Source of the DNA: Chthonomonadales bacterium
GTDB taxonomy: Bacteria; Armatimonadota; Chthonomonadetes; Chthonomonadales; CAJBBX01
Length of the DNA: 45,047 bases
Direction: 5' to 3'
Assembly: GCA_012517255.1 (NCBI GenBank)
Contig: JAAYVH010000064.1
Coordinates: 1 to 45,047, forward strand
Notes under the pieces: model-generated
What the model was told of the DNA's origin: nothing
Seen by the model: the letters and a program-made list of their open reading frames with translations, nothing else
The model's database searches: none
Shown: in pieces, positions 22,870-31,087 of the stretch
How positions within the stretch are numbered: position 1 is the first letter of the stretch
Layout of the letters: every line of letters starts with the position of its first letter
Position numbers and translations under genes: made by a program

Positions 22870-24636
22870 CTAGCCCGGCGGCTGGTTCTGGAGCCACGTG
22901 TCCCAGTCTGTCACGCGCGACAACGCCGTGCTGGAGTACGAGATCAGATACGATGCGGGACTCGGCAGGTACACGGCCAGACCGTGGGAGTTGGGGTGCA
23001 GGTTGCCGTGGGCTTCGGCAATGACAGCGCTCGCGACTGCCTCCTGCAATCGGGATGCGGCCGTCTGCAGAGCCGGCGTCGTCACGCCTGTACGCACTAG
23101 CTCCGCATAATGCCACAGATCCTTGTTGTCGCGGTAGAGGTAGGACTCCGCGTTCTGTCGGGCGCTGATGAGCGCAGCGGCATTTTCGGCGCCGTAGAAC
23201 TGCAGCGACTTCGCGAAGGCATCAAGGCGCTCGGCCACCGTCTGCATGCGCGATAGGTCCACGGCAGACTGCGTGATGTTGCTGAACGGGCCGTAACTCT
23301 CCACGGTCCGGTTAACGATCTGGGTCGCGAACTGCTCCGGCGTCATCGTCGGCGACGCCGCCAGGTCCTTCAAGAACGCATCATAGACGTAACCCTCCCC
23401 CGGAGGGCTTTCCTCGGAGCCGACCATGAGCTTGGCCATGTCGCGGACTTCGTAGGCCACCTCTGTCATCTGCATCAGCGAGGCATCGAAGATGAGCAGG
23501 TCCATCTTGGGGGATGTGTTCAGAGCTTGCGGAAGCTCCCAGGTCTGGATCTCGTTGCCCGTCGAATCGTCGATGGAAACCGACCGGACAGCCCGTCCGG
23601 CGGCCCGCGTACTGCGCCACCCTGCGCCGTGATCCCATATCACGAGGGCATACCTGTCGGCCGGATACCGCTGCTGCGTCCAGCGGATGAACGCATTCAG
23701 CTCGCGCCAGTCGCCCATATCAACGTTGGGTCCCATCTCCTGCACGAGCTGAGAGCCGATCGTGCTGGTGTTCTGATCGCGGGTGATGTAGTAGCGCCTC
23801 GTGCCAATCCACGCGGGGTTGCCGCATGTCGTGCAGTTGGCCTGCTTCCACTGAACGACGATATTGAGATCGGCGGACGAGCCGACTTTTTCCATCTGAT
23901 TGACATTCAGCGGCCCGAACTGCTGAAGATCGTTCGCGGCGTTGATGAACACCATGAACGTCCACTTGGCGCGCGTCGTGCGTGATAGCGGCAGACTGAG
24001 CGCCACGGACTGTCCGTTCAGTCGGGTGATCTCCAGCGTTGCGTCGGCCCGCAAGACCGTGACCTTGCCGACCGTATCGCCGGACGCCGAAGACAGCGCT
24101 CCGGTGCCGCTCACCGTGACCGCCGACGCACCGTTAACCGTGGATGTGTTCACCCACAGCGCCCCGTGCCCGCTGGCATCCAGGGTCAGAAGAGCCGCAT
24201 CGCCGCCCTCATCGTGCAGGTAGGTGCCAATGAGGTCCATCGGCGTCGCCGTGCCCTGCGGAGCTGCATGCGCAGTTACACTGAAGAGCGTGGAGCCCGA
24301 GCGGCGCACAACGCACGTGATCGCGTCGCCCGATGCCGAGGCGTTGCCCTCGAACTGAAGCAGCCCGTCCGGCGTCTGAGCGAAGAACTGATCGTTCGGA
24401 CCGAACGCGCCCTGCGCGCCTGCCCATGACGGGATCGAAGAGGCGTCGCGCACTATCAGGGTAAATCGACCGACGGTATCCACGCTGACATAGAGCGCCC
24501 GATCAGGCCCCTCAGCGCTGAAGGAACGTCCCCTGTATCCCGCGGACTTGCCGCCGCCGCCGCACCCGACAAGCGTCGCTGCAACAAGGGAGACGAGCAG
24601 GCAGACGACCACCGACCGACGTCGGTATGACTTCAT
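22870..24636 (-). CDS. clostripain-family (C11) lipoprotein with Cys-to-Ser active site
   Basis: A 588-residue predicted lipoprotein. The start is MKSYRRRS at 24636, with GGTGGAG just upstream; the signal ends in lipobox LVGC with lipidated C25. Residues about 30-250 are a beta-rich region, then the C11 domain begins at WTFMVFINAANDLQQFG. The catalytic His lies in WDHGAGW (H336). The segment that normally reads DACLM reads FDASLMQMTEVAYEV, so S386 replaces the nucleophilic Cys. Other family features are intact (GSEESPPGEGYVYD, HGLAVYLP). It is therefore either a pseudoprotease or a Ser-dependent variant. It should sit on a membrane facing the periplasm. Confidence 0.88.
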   Translation of the reverse strand: MKSYRRRSVVVCLLVSLVAATLVGCGGGGKSAGYRGRSFSAEGPDRALYVSVDTVGRFTLIVRDASSIPSWAGAQGAFGPNDQFFAQTPDGLLQFEGNASASGDAITCVVRRSGSTLFSVTAHAAPQGTATPMDLIGTYLHDEGGDAALLTLDASGHGALWVNTSTVNGASAVTVSGTGALSSASGDTVGKVTVLRADATLEITRLNGQSVALSLPLSRTTRAKWTFMVFINAANDLQQFGPLNVNQMEKVGSSADLNIVVQWKQANCTTCGNPAWIGTRRYYITRDQNTSTIGSQLVQEMGPNVDMGDWRELNAFIRWTQQRYPADRYALVIWDHGAGWRSTRAAGRAVRSVSIDDSTGNEIQTWELPQALNTSPKMDLLIFDASLMQMTEVAYEVRDMAKLMVGSEESPPGEGYVYDAFLKDLAASPTMTPEQFATQIVNRTVESYGPFSNITQSAVDLSRMQTVAERLDAFAKSLQFYGAENAAALISARQNAESYLYRDNKDLWHYAELVRTGVTTPALQTAASRLQEAVASAVIAEAHGNLHPNSHGLAVYLPSPASYLISYSSTALSRVTDWDTWLQNQPPG

Positions 24637-24746
24637 GGGCTCCACCTCATCCAAGCTAATGCCGACTCGCGGCAACGCGGATCGGCTGCCACGCGAACAG
24701 TGCTCATACCGGCGCCAGAACCGGAACCGTTCCCGCGACATGAGCG

Positions 24747-24777
24747 CTGCGCCGAACGCCTGACACGCTCGGCGCAG
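24747..24777 (-). terminator. GC hairpin 3' of the HEAT-repeat gene
   Basis: A perfect 9-bp stem (CTGCGCCGA with TCGGCGCAG) around a 13-base loop starts 10 bases after the HEAT-repeat gene stop. There is no T tract. It separates that gene from the clostripain-family gene on the same strand. Confidence 0.6.
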
Positions 24778-24787
24778 TTGCGTTCCG

Positions 24788-26347
24788 CTACTGCAGCGAC
24801 AGGCGCTGTAGAGCCGCCGAAGCCACCTTCTTGGTTTCCGGATCGCCGTTTGCGCTCAGTTGCTTCAAAGCTTCAAGAGCGTTCTGTGACTTGTTGCGTG
24901 CCAGGGACTCCACGGCCCATTTGCCGGCTGCAGGCTGGCTGGTGGCGATGCTCAGCACATCAGGCACGGACTCCGCCCCCTGCTTGGCAAGCGCCACGGC
25001 AGCGAGGAACCCCGTACCGGCGGGCCCTGCAAGCATACGAACCAGTGAAGGACGTGCGGGTGCGCCGATTCGCGACAGTGCGTCTGCGCATGCCGCGGCA
25101 ACAGCCCCCTCGCGATCGTTCATACCAGCGGCCAGCGCGGGTACGGCTGGCCCGTTCCTGGGAAATCCGAGCGCGCGAGCGGCCTCGGTGCGCACTTCGA
25201 CCGCTGGGTCACGAAGCGCCGGCAGCAAGGCCGCGTTCACGGAAGGCGTCGCAATGGCCCCCAATGCCTCGATCGCCCGTATGCGTGTGCGTGCTGCCGG
25301 GTCGCCTATGGCGCGGGTCAGCGCCGGGATGGCCGGCTGTCCGGCGTGCGCAAGTCCGTCAACTGCTGCCACCTGGACCTTGAGATCGTCGTCGCTCAGA
25401 GCCTTGACGAGCGTGGCTATGGCAGTCGGCGTGCCTATGCGGCCGAGGCCGACGGCAGCCTGTGCACGAGCCTCGTTGTCATCGTCCTTGTTGTTGATCG
25501 CCTCGGTCAGCGCGGCCTCGCCAGACGGATGAGCTATCAGCGCAATGGCGCCGATGGCGACGCGCCGCACCTGGGCGCTCCGCTTGTGCATCGCGTCAAC
25601 GAGTTGCGGCACCGGCGTCGGGCTGCCGACCTTGCCCAGGGCCTCGGCGGCGCCCGAACAGACGCCGTCATCGGCGTCGGCAAGGAGCGGGAGCAACGCC
25701 TTCACACACTCCTCTCGGCGCGAGGCCAATGCGCCCAGCACATCGCCGCCCGGTCCCCGTGCGGCAGCATTGGCCTTCATCCCCTCCACAACCTTGGGGA
25801 CGATCTGATCAGCCACCGAGCCGTTGCGCATGGCAAGGGCATCCCGCAAGACGTTCGGGTCGGCGTCTGGAAGGGCACGCTGGAGCAGCTTCATCGCCAC
25901 ATCCTGATCGTCTTGCCCCAGGATCTGCAGCAAGGCAATGCACACCTTGCGCACATTGCTGTCGCCGTCCGCCGTACCCGTCACGATTCCCTGAAGGTTA
26001 TCGGCTGATTTGGTGCCGATCCGCACAAGCGCGAGGGCAATGCGATCACGCACGGGCCTGTCCGGATCCTTCAGAAAGGCGACGGCTTGCGTGACAGCCT
26101 CCTTCTCGCCCCAGTCTTCGAGCGCCTGAACGATGCGGATGCGTCGTGCTACGCTCTCGCCCGTGATGGCGTCCATGAACTGCTCCATCTTGACCAGTTC
26201 CTTGGCAGCCGCGACGCGGGCCTTGCTGTCGTTCCCCGCCATGGAGTTCACCAGGAAGGCCATATGACGGCTGTGTCGGACTGCTAGCCCGACCACCACA
26301 GCGACGATGGCCACAAAGATGGCATAGTTCAGGAACTTTCGATTCAT
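24788..26347 (-). CDS. membrane-anchored HEAT-repeat protein
   Basis: A 519-residue protein. Residues 6-24 (LNYAIFVAIVAVVVGLAVR) form a signal anchor. The rest is a solenoid of about a dozen HEAT/PBS-lyase-like repeats of about 30-38 residues, each with a pattern such as AVPALAAGMNDREGAVAAA or DPAVEVRTEAARALGF. Such solenoids serve as scaffolds for protein contacts and have no catalytic residues. The ATG has GAGGGGG about 8 bases upstream. It lies 67 bases after the PP2C phosphatase gene on the same strand, so it may scaffold substrates or partners of that enzyme; this is inference. Confidence 0.88.
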   Translation of the reverse strand: MNRKFLNYAIFVAIVAVVVGLAVRHSRHMAFLVNSMAGNDSKARVAAAKELVKMEQFMDAITGESVARRIRIVQALEDWGEKEAVTQAVAFLKDPDRPVRDRIALALVRIGTKSADNLQGIVTGTADGDSNVRKVCIALLQILGQDDQDVAMKLLQRALPDADPNVLRDALAMRNGSVADQIVPKVVEGMKANAAARGPGGDVLGALASRREECVKALLPLLADADDGVCSGAAEALGKVGSPTPVPQLVDAMHKRSAQVRRVAIGAIALIAHPSGEAALTEAINNKDDDNEARAQAAVGLGRIGTPTAIATLVKALSDDDLKVQVAAVDGLAHAGQPAIPALTRAIGDPAARTRIRAIEALGAIATPSVNAALLPALRDPAVEVRTEAARALGFPRNGPAVPALAAGMNDREGAVAAACADALSRIGAPARPSLVRMLAGPAGTGFLAAVALAKQGAESVPDVLSIATSQPAAGKWAVESLARNKSQNALEALKQLSANGDPETKKVASAALQRLSLQ

Positions 26348-26414
26348 GCGGATACCCCCTCTCTGTGGTTTCCACAGAGGCGCGCCCGTCTCCTGCTCGC
26401 GACTGGCGCAGCCA

Positions 26415-27398
26415 TCACTTCGTCGCCTTCAGCAGCCGGACCTCTTCAGCCAGCCGATTCCTTTCGGATACTGACAGAAAGAGCAGCACCGCCAGCACCA
26501 TGCATAGAGCGGCCAGCGCCATGGCTAACGCCGTCGGCCACGGCGATCGCGATCGCCGACGTCGCCGTGGCGAGCTTCGCGTGTCGTCGGCGGGAACTGC
26601 CGCCTCCACGTCGTTGCCAGCAGCCACCTGATAGGGGACATACTCTGCGCCCCTGCACACCGCCACACCGATGTTATCAACCCCGCCGGCGCTGTTGGCC
26701 TCGGCGACCAGTCTGATGCATGCATCACTTGCGGTCGGCGCCTCGGCAAGCACCGCTGCTATGCGCCGATCTCGCACCATATTGGTAAGCCCATCGGTGC
26801 AGAGCAGCAGCGCGTCACGCGGACCGAGACGAGTCAGCTCGAGATCCGCATCAACCGTCCGCGACAACCCTATTCCGCGCGTGATGACAGTGCCGAACCG
26901 TCCCTCAACGCCGACGTCGTCGCCCGTGACTACCTCCTGAATGAGCGAATGGTCGGCGGTAATCTGGCTCATCGCGCCGTCCGATAGGAGGTAGGCGCGA
27001 GAGTCGCCGGCGTGGCAGATGAGGACCGTGCCGCCGGTGACGAGAGCCGCCACACACGTCGTTCCCATGCCCCGGAGATCAGGGTCCTCCTGCGCGCGCT
27101 TCCACACGGCGAGATTGGCGGCGGCAGTGGCGTCACGAAGCGCCTGGGCAAGCTGCTCCTGCGTGGGAGAGTCGGGCAGCTCCCGGAGCGTTTGCACGAG
27201 GGTGGTCGGCAGCACTTCCGCGGCGATCAGGCTCGCCGTGTCGCCTCGGCGATTGGCCCCCATGCCATCGGCAACCATCAGAAACGCATCGGCTCGGTTG
27301 CCCAGCGCCTCCCTGTCGGCAGTCACGCAGCGGTCGCAGTTGATGTTGCGAGCGCGTCCAGGATCCGTTAGAAATGCTATGTCGAGCTGTGATGCCAT
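26415..27398 (-). CDS. PP2C-type serine/threonine phosphatase with C-terminal membrane anchor
   Basis: A 327-residue phosphatase. PP2C motifs are RNINCD near residue 17 (usually RxxNED; here Cys takes the Glu place and D22 is kept), VADGMGANRRGD (D44), MGTTCVAAL, HAGDSRAYL, LLCTDGLTNM and the metal Asp in GGVDNIGVAV. Residues about 240-265 are a linker, followed by a basic segment RRRRRSRSPW and one membrane helix at about 290-312. The catalytic domain is thus cytoplasmic and tethered by its C-terminus, like Mycobacterium PstP without the extracellular domain. No Ser/Thr kinase is in the window. The small FHA-anchor-like gene lies directly upstream. Confidence 0.92.
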   Translation of the reverse strand: MASQLDIAFLTDPGRARNINCDRCVTADREALGNRADAFLMVADGMGANRRGDTASLIAAEVLPTTLVQTLRELPDSPTQEQLAQALRDATAAANLAVWKRAQEDPDLRGMGTTCVAALVTGGTVLICHAGDSRAYLLSDGAMSQITADHSLIQEVVTGDDVGVEGRFGTVITRGIGLSRTVDADLELTRLGPRDALLLCTDGLTNMVRDRRIAAVLAEAPTASDACIRLVAEANSAGGVDNIGVAVCRGAEYVPYQVAAGNDVEAAVPADDTRSSPRRRRRSRSPWPTALAMALAALCMVLAVLLFLSVSERNRLAEEVRLLKATK

Positions 27399-27463
27399 GG
27401 GCGGCTATATATCCGGGTAGACGAACAAGCGTACAACGCGGCAGCGACGAATGCAGACCGGCA

Positions 27464-27568
27464 TTAGCGGCGGTCCAGATCCCGCTTGATGAGCCAGGCG
27501 ACGTACAGGGCAAACGCCACGATCAGCGCCAGATAGCCGAAGCGGAGTACGCCCATGACGACGTTCAT
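27464..27568 (-). CDS. 34-residue membrane stub resembling an FHA-protein anchor
   Basis: A tiny frame reading MNVVMGVLRFGYLALIVAFA and on to a stop after IKRDLDRR. The LRFGYLAL...W-x-x-K-R-D-L pattern matches the N-terminal membrane anchor that precedes the FHA domain in FhaB-like proteins of Actinobacteria and Chloroflexi, which are often encoded beside PP2C phosphatases. Here a stop follows the anchor, and the 65 bases left before the PP2C start leave no room for an FHA domain. It could be a remnant or a true small membrane protein. A promoter places transcription start about 3 bases before this ATG. An upstream ATG at 27595 would give 43 residues. Confidence 0.6.
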   Translation of the reverse strand: MNVVMGVLRFGYLALIVAFALYVAWLIKRDLDRR

Positions 27569-27577
27569 CAGGTGCCC

Positions 27578-27607
27578 ATCGTAGCACGCTCGCATGGACA
27601 GCGTCAA
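27578..27607 (-). promoter_or_regulatory. candidate promoter of the stub/PP2C unit
   Basis: On the minus strand TTGACG (27607-27602) is followed after 18 bases by TACGAT (27583-27578). The predicted start at about 27571 leaves only about 3 bases before the ATG at 27568, again nearly leaderless. Confidence 0.5.
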
Positions 27608-27676
27608 GATAATCGGAAGCCGGCAGGAGACGCGGGTCCTGGCCGACGAATACATGGGCCAACCACAGGTTCCGAC

Positions 27677-29140
27677 ATGGACATGCCATCGTTCAGCTCG
27701 ACAAGCGCTGTTAGCCGCCGTGAGCTCATGACGGCGGCAGGCGGGACCGCGGTGGGCGCACTGACAGGAGGCGAGAGGATGGCAGATCGTGATCTGGACG
27801 AGGGGCTCGACAGCGACATCGCGGCGCGCGTGCGCCGCACTCCGTTGGTAGATACGCATGAGCATCTCGTCGAGGAGAGCTCACGCACCGACTGGAAGCC
27901 GGGCGGGATGATCACCTGCGACGACTGGTCGGTGCTGTTCATGCACTACATCGATTCCGATCTCATCGTGGCCGGTATGCCGCCCGCCGACCGTGCCGCC
28001 CTCACCTCGCCCGACCTCGACACGCGCCGCAAGTGGCAGATGCTGGAGCCGTGGTGGCCCGCCGTGCGGAACACAGGCTACGGGCTTGCGGTTCGGTTCG
28101 CCGTCGAGGCGCTCTATGGGATACGGGACCTGAACGGCACCACGGTGAAGCTGATGGAGGATCGCTACCGAACCACTGTCAAACCCGGGTTCTACAAGCG
28201 ACTGCTCACAACCATTGCGGGCATCGAGTCGTGTCAGGTCAACTCGCTGGAAAAGCCCTTCATGCCGACGGCACAGCCGACGCTCCTCATGCAGGACATC
28301 TCGCTCCTGAGCCTGCACAGCCCCGAACAATGGCGCGCCAACGCCGAGCACGCGAACATGAGGGTGAGCGACCTGGGCGACTACCACGCAGTACTCGATT
28401 GGTGGTTTGCGACCTACGGCCCCTACGCCGTCGCCGTCAAGACTCAGGCAGCATACGGCCGCAGGCTCGACTTCGAGGACGTTCCCGCTGAAGCCGCCGC
28501 GCCGATCTTCACTCGTCTCGTGGAGGGTGGCCAGATCTCACCACCCGAGCGCAAGAAGCTCGAAGATCATCTCTTCTGGTATGGCGTCCGCAAGGCGACC
28601 GCCATGAACCTGCCCGTCAAACTGCACACGGGCTACTATGCGGGCCACAACGGCATGCCGATGGACCGAGTCGCCGCCAATCCATCCGACGTCACCGAGA
28701 TTCTGCGACGCGCGCCAGATACCACCTTCGTGATCATGCACATCGGCTATCCCTTCTGGCAGGAGATGGTGGCAATCGCCAAGCACTGGCACAATGCCGT
28801 CATAGACATGTGCTGGGCCTGGATCATCGATCCGGCGTCCTCGGTTCGCTTCTTGCAGACGTTCCTGACGACCGCGCCCTGCAACAAGGTCCTGACGTTC
28901 GGTGGCGATTTCATCCCTGTCGAACCGGTGGTCGGTCACTCCATGGTGGCGCGGCGAGGCATCGCGCTAGCGTTAACGGGTCTGGTCCGAGACGGATGGA
29001 TGTCGCGGCCGCAGGCCGTCGAGCTGGTCGAAACACTCATGCGAGGCAACGCGCGCCGGATCTTCCGTCTTGCCGACAAGGCCAGGCTGCTCGAAAACGC
29101 GCCGTGGCTGAAGCAAGAGTGGCCGACGCGCACGTCCTAG
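27677..29140 (+). CDS. amidohydrolase-superfamily protein (Amidohydro_2 / uronate-isomerase-like)
   Basis: A metal-dependent hydrolase-fold protein of 487 residues from 27677, or 453 from 27779. The HxH motif is VDTHEHLVEE; later metal-site candidates are KLHTGYYAG, IMHIGYPFW and the Asp in TFGGDFIP. Sequence style fits the Amidohydro_2 group that includes uronate isomerase-like enzymes; the substrate is unknown. The long form begins with a Tat-like segment SRRELMTAAGGTAVGALTGG, suggesting export. However, a perfect AGGAGG sits 7 bases before the internal ATG at 27779 (MADRDLDEGL), which would give a cytoplasmic form. I list the long form and flag the alternative. It is convergent with serA, 19 bases apart. 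Confidence 0.8.
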   Translation: MDMPSFSSTSAVSRRELMTAAGGTAVGALTGGERMADRDLDEGLDSDIAARVRRTPLVDTHEHLVEESSRTDWKPGGMITCDDWSVLFMHYIDSDLIVAGMPPADRAALTSPDLDTRRKWQMLEPWWPAVRNTGYGLAVRFAVEALYGIRDLNGTTVKLMEDRYRTTVKPGFYKRLLTTIAGIESCQVNSLEKPFMPTAQPTLLMQDISLLSLHSPEQWRANAEHANMRVSDLGDYHAVLDWWFATYGPYAVAVKTQAAYGRRLDFEDVPAEAAAPIFTRLVEGGQISPPERKKLEDHLFWYGVRKATAMNLPVKLHTGYYAGHNGMPMDRVAANPSDVTEILRRAPDTTFVIMHIGYPFWQEMVAIAKHWHNAVIDMCWAWIIDPASSVRFLQTFLTTAPCNKVLTFGGDFIPVEPVVGHSMVARRGIALALTGLVRDGWMSRPQAVELVETLMRGNARRIFRLADKARLLENAPWLKQEWPTRTS

Positions 29141-29159
29141 ACCCGGCAGCATCGCAGCG

Positions 29160-30761
29160 TCAGCTCAGGTTGACGATACAGGCGGTTTCCATGCCATCCA
29201 CCTGACGGATCTGCGCCAGCAGCTCCGGCGCGACCGGATCGTCAAGGATGAGCACCATGAGCGCGAGCCCGCCCTCCTGCTTCCGTCCCACGTCCATCCC
29301 GGCGATGTTCACATTGTTGCGTCCGAGCAGCGTGCCCACCGCACCGATGGTGCCGGGTCGGTCCCTGTGCGTCGTCATCAGGAGTATGCCGTCGGGCACG
29401 AAGCTTACCTCGTAGCCGTCTACCTCCACCACACGCTGCTGGCGGCGCCCAAACGCCGTACCGGACACCGACCGTTGCGACGTCCCCGAACCGACGGTCA
29501 CCGACACCAGCGCGCTGTACTCGCCGCGGGAGGGCGTGCTGCTCTCAGTGACGCGAATGCCGCGAGCTTCGGCGAGCATGGGAGCGTTCACCATGTTGAC
29601 CGCATCGGACAGAATCGGCGTCAGCAGACCGGCCAGCACCGAGCGTGTGATCATTCCCGTCGGATGGTCGCCGAAATCGCCCGCGTAGCGAACGTCAACG
29701 ACCTCTACCGGACCCGATGCCCCCCCGCCTGCTACCGCAAGCTGGCCCACGAGACTGCCCATCCGACGCCCCAGGTCGAGATAGGGCTTGAGCGCTTCGT
29801 AGGTCTCGGCAGGCAGATTAGGCAGGTTCACCGGCGACCGGGCCGGCCTGCCCTCGAGCACGTCGCACACCTGCTCGGCGACATCCAGCGCCACGGCGAC
29901 CTGCGCCTGCTCCGTTGAGGCGCCGAGATGCGGCGTTACGACGGCTGCATCCAACTGGACCAGCGGGTTGTCGGGGCCGACGGGCTCCTCAGAGAAGACG
30001 TCGAAGGCGGCGCCGGCAACGTGGCCCGACTGAATGGCATCCGCCAGCGCGCGCTCATCCACGATGCCGCCGCGGGCGCAGTTGATGATTCGGACGCCCG
30101 GCTTCATGCGCGCCAGTTCCCGGCTCCCGATCATGCCCTTGGTCGCGTCTGTCAGGGGCACATGCAGAGAGATGAAATCCGCCGACCGCAGTACGTTGTC
30201 GAGAGCCATGAGCGTAACGCCGTGCTGCTCGGCGAGACTGGCGTTGGCGAACGGATCATGCGCGATCACCTTCATCCCGAACGCGCGACAACGCCGAGCG
30301 ACTTCGAGGCCAATGCGCCCCAGGCCCACGATGCCGATCGTCCTGCCGTAGACCTCCGTGCCGACGAACCGCTTCCGATCCCATACTCCCGCTCGCAGGG
30401 CCGCGTCGGCCTGCGGGATGCGGCGAGCCAGCGATAGCATCAACGCAACGGTCAGCTCGGCCGCCGCCGTTGTGTTGCCATGCGGCGAGTTGACCACCAG
30501 AATGCCTCGCCCCGTCGCCGCCTCGACATCAATGTTGTCGACGCCGACGCCCGCGCGCCCTACGACCCGCAGCCGGTTCCCGGCTTCGAGTACCCGAGCG
30601 GTGACCCGGGTCTCGCTGCGAACTACGAGAGCATCATAGTCTCCGACGATCTGGATGAGATCGTTCTCGCCCAGTTTGGGGCGCACATCTACATCGGCGT
30701 GCTGACGAAGCAGTGCGATCCCTTCCTGCGCAATGGGATCGGCAACGAGGACCTTGGCCAT
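29160..30761 (-). CDS. serA: D-3-phosphoglycerate dehydrogenase, long form with ACT domain
   Basis: SerA oxidises 3-phosphoglycerate, the first step of serine synthesis. The 533-residue protein is the long type. The catalytic and NAD domains show KVLVADPIAQEGIALLR at the start, GRAGVGVDNIDVEAA, the Rossmann IGIVGLGRIGLEVA, NCARGGIVDE and HLGASTEQAQ. An intervening domain (about 320-450) and a C-terminal ACT domain (RPGTIGAVGTLLGRNNVNI) follow, the latter for serine feedback. GGAGG lies 6 bases before the ATG. The gene stands alone. Serine made here links to glycine, as does the tdh-kbl pair further along. Confidence 0.96.
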   Translation of the reverse strand: MAKVLVADPIAQEGIALLRQHADVDVRPKLGENDLIQIVGDYDALVVRSETRVTARVLEAGNRLRVVGRAGVGVDNIDVEAATGRGILVVNSPHGNTTAAAELTVALMLSLARRIPQADAALRAGVWDRKRFVGTEVYGRTIGIVGLGRIGLEVARRCRAFGMKVIAHDPFANASLAEQHGVTLMALDNVLRSADFISLHVPLTDATKGMIGSRELARMKPGVRIINCARGGIVDERALADAIQSGHVAGAAFDVFSEEPVGPDNPLVQLDAAVVTPHLGASTEQAQVAVALDVAEQVCDVLEGRPARSPVNLPNLPAETYEALKPYLDLGRRMGSLVGQLAVAGGGASGPVEVVDVRYAGDFGDHPTGMITRSVLAGLLTPILSDAVNMVNAPMLAEARGIRVTESSTPSRGEYSALVSVTVGSGTSQRSVSGTAFGRRQQRVVEVDGYEVSFVPDGILLMTTHRDRPGTIGAVGTLLGRNNVNIAGMDVGRKQEGGLALMVLILDDPVAPELLAQIRQVDGMETACIVNLS

Positions 30762-31087
30762 CTCTCACCTCCAGAAGACCGTAGGATACCCTGTGCGCGA
30801 TCGTGCAAAGTGCGACGGATGGACGCCTCACGACCGCCACAGAGCCTGTCTGGCGCACATCCTTGCATACGCGGCCGCGGACAGAGTCGTCCGAAAGAGC
30901 CCGGGTCCTTGACGTGCGCCGGTTCACTCAAGTACTCTAGACTGTCTGACCAGCCACAGGCAGGGGTTTGCCTGCGTCGGCGCCAGCGGGCACTGCAGGG
31001 CGCCAACGGAACACCATGCCACAGGACGGCGTCGGTATAGCAGACAGCGCGCAACAGCACTGCCTGCGTTGAGGGGAGCGTCTCGCC
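30762..31087. other. divergent intergenic region between serA and a pseudopilin gene
   Basis: These 326 bases must hold the promoters for serA (leftward) and for the pseudopilin gene and its downstream run (rightward). I see no consensus promoter. A 6-bp hairpin, CAGGCA with TGCCTG, lies at 30957-30974. TTGACG occurs at 30909-30914 without a good -10 box. No riboswitch or RNA gene is recognisable. Confidence 0.5.
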
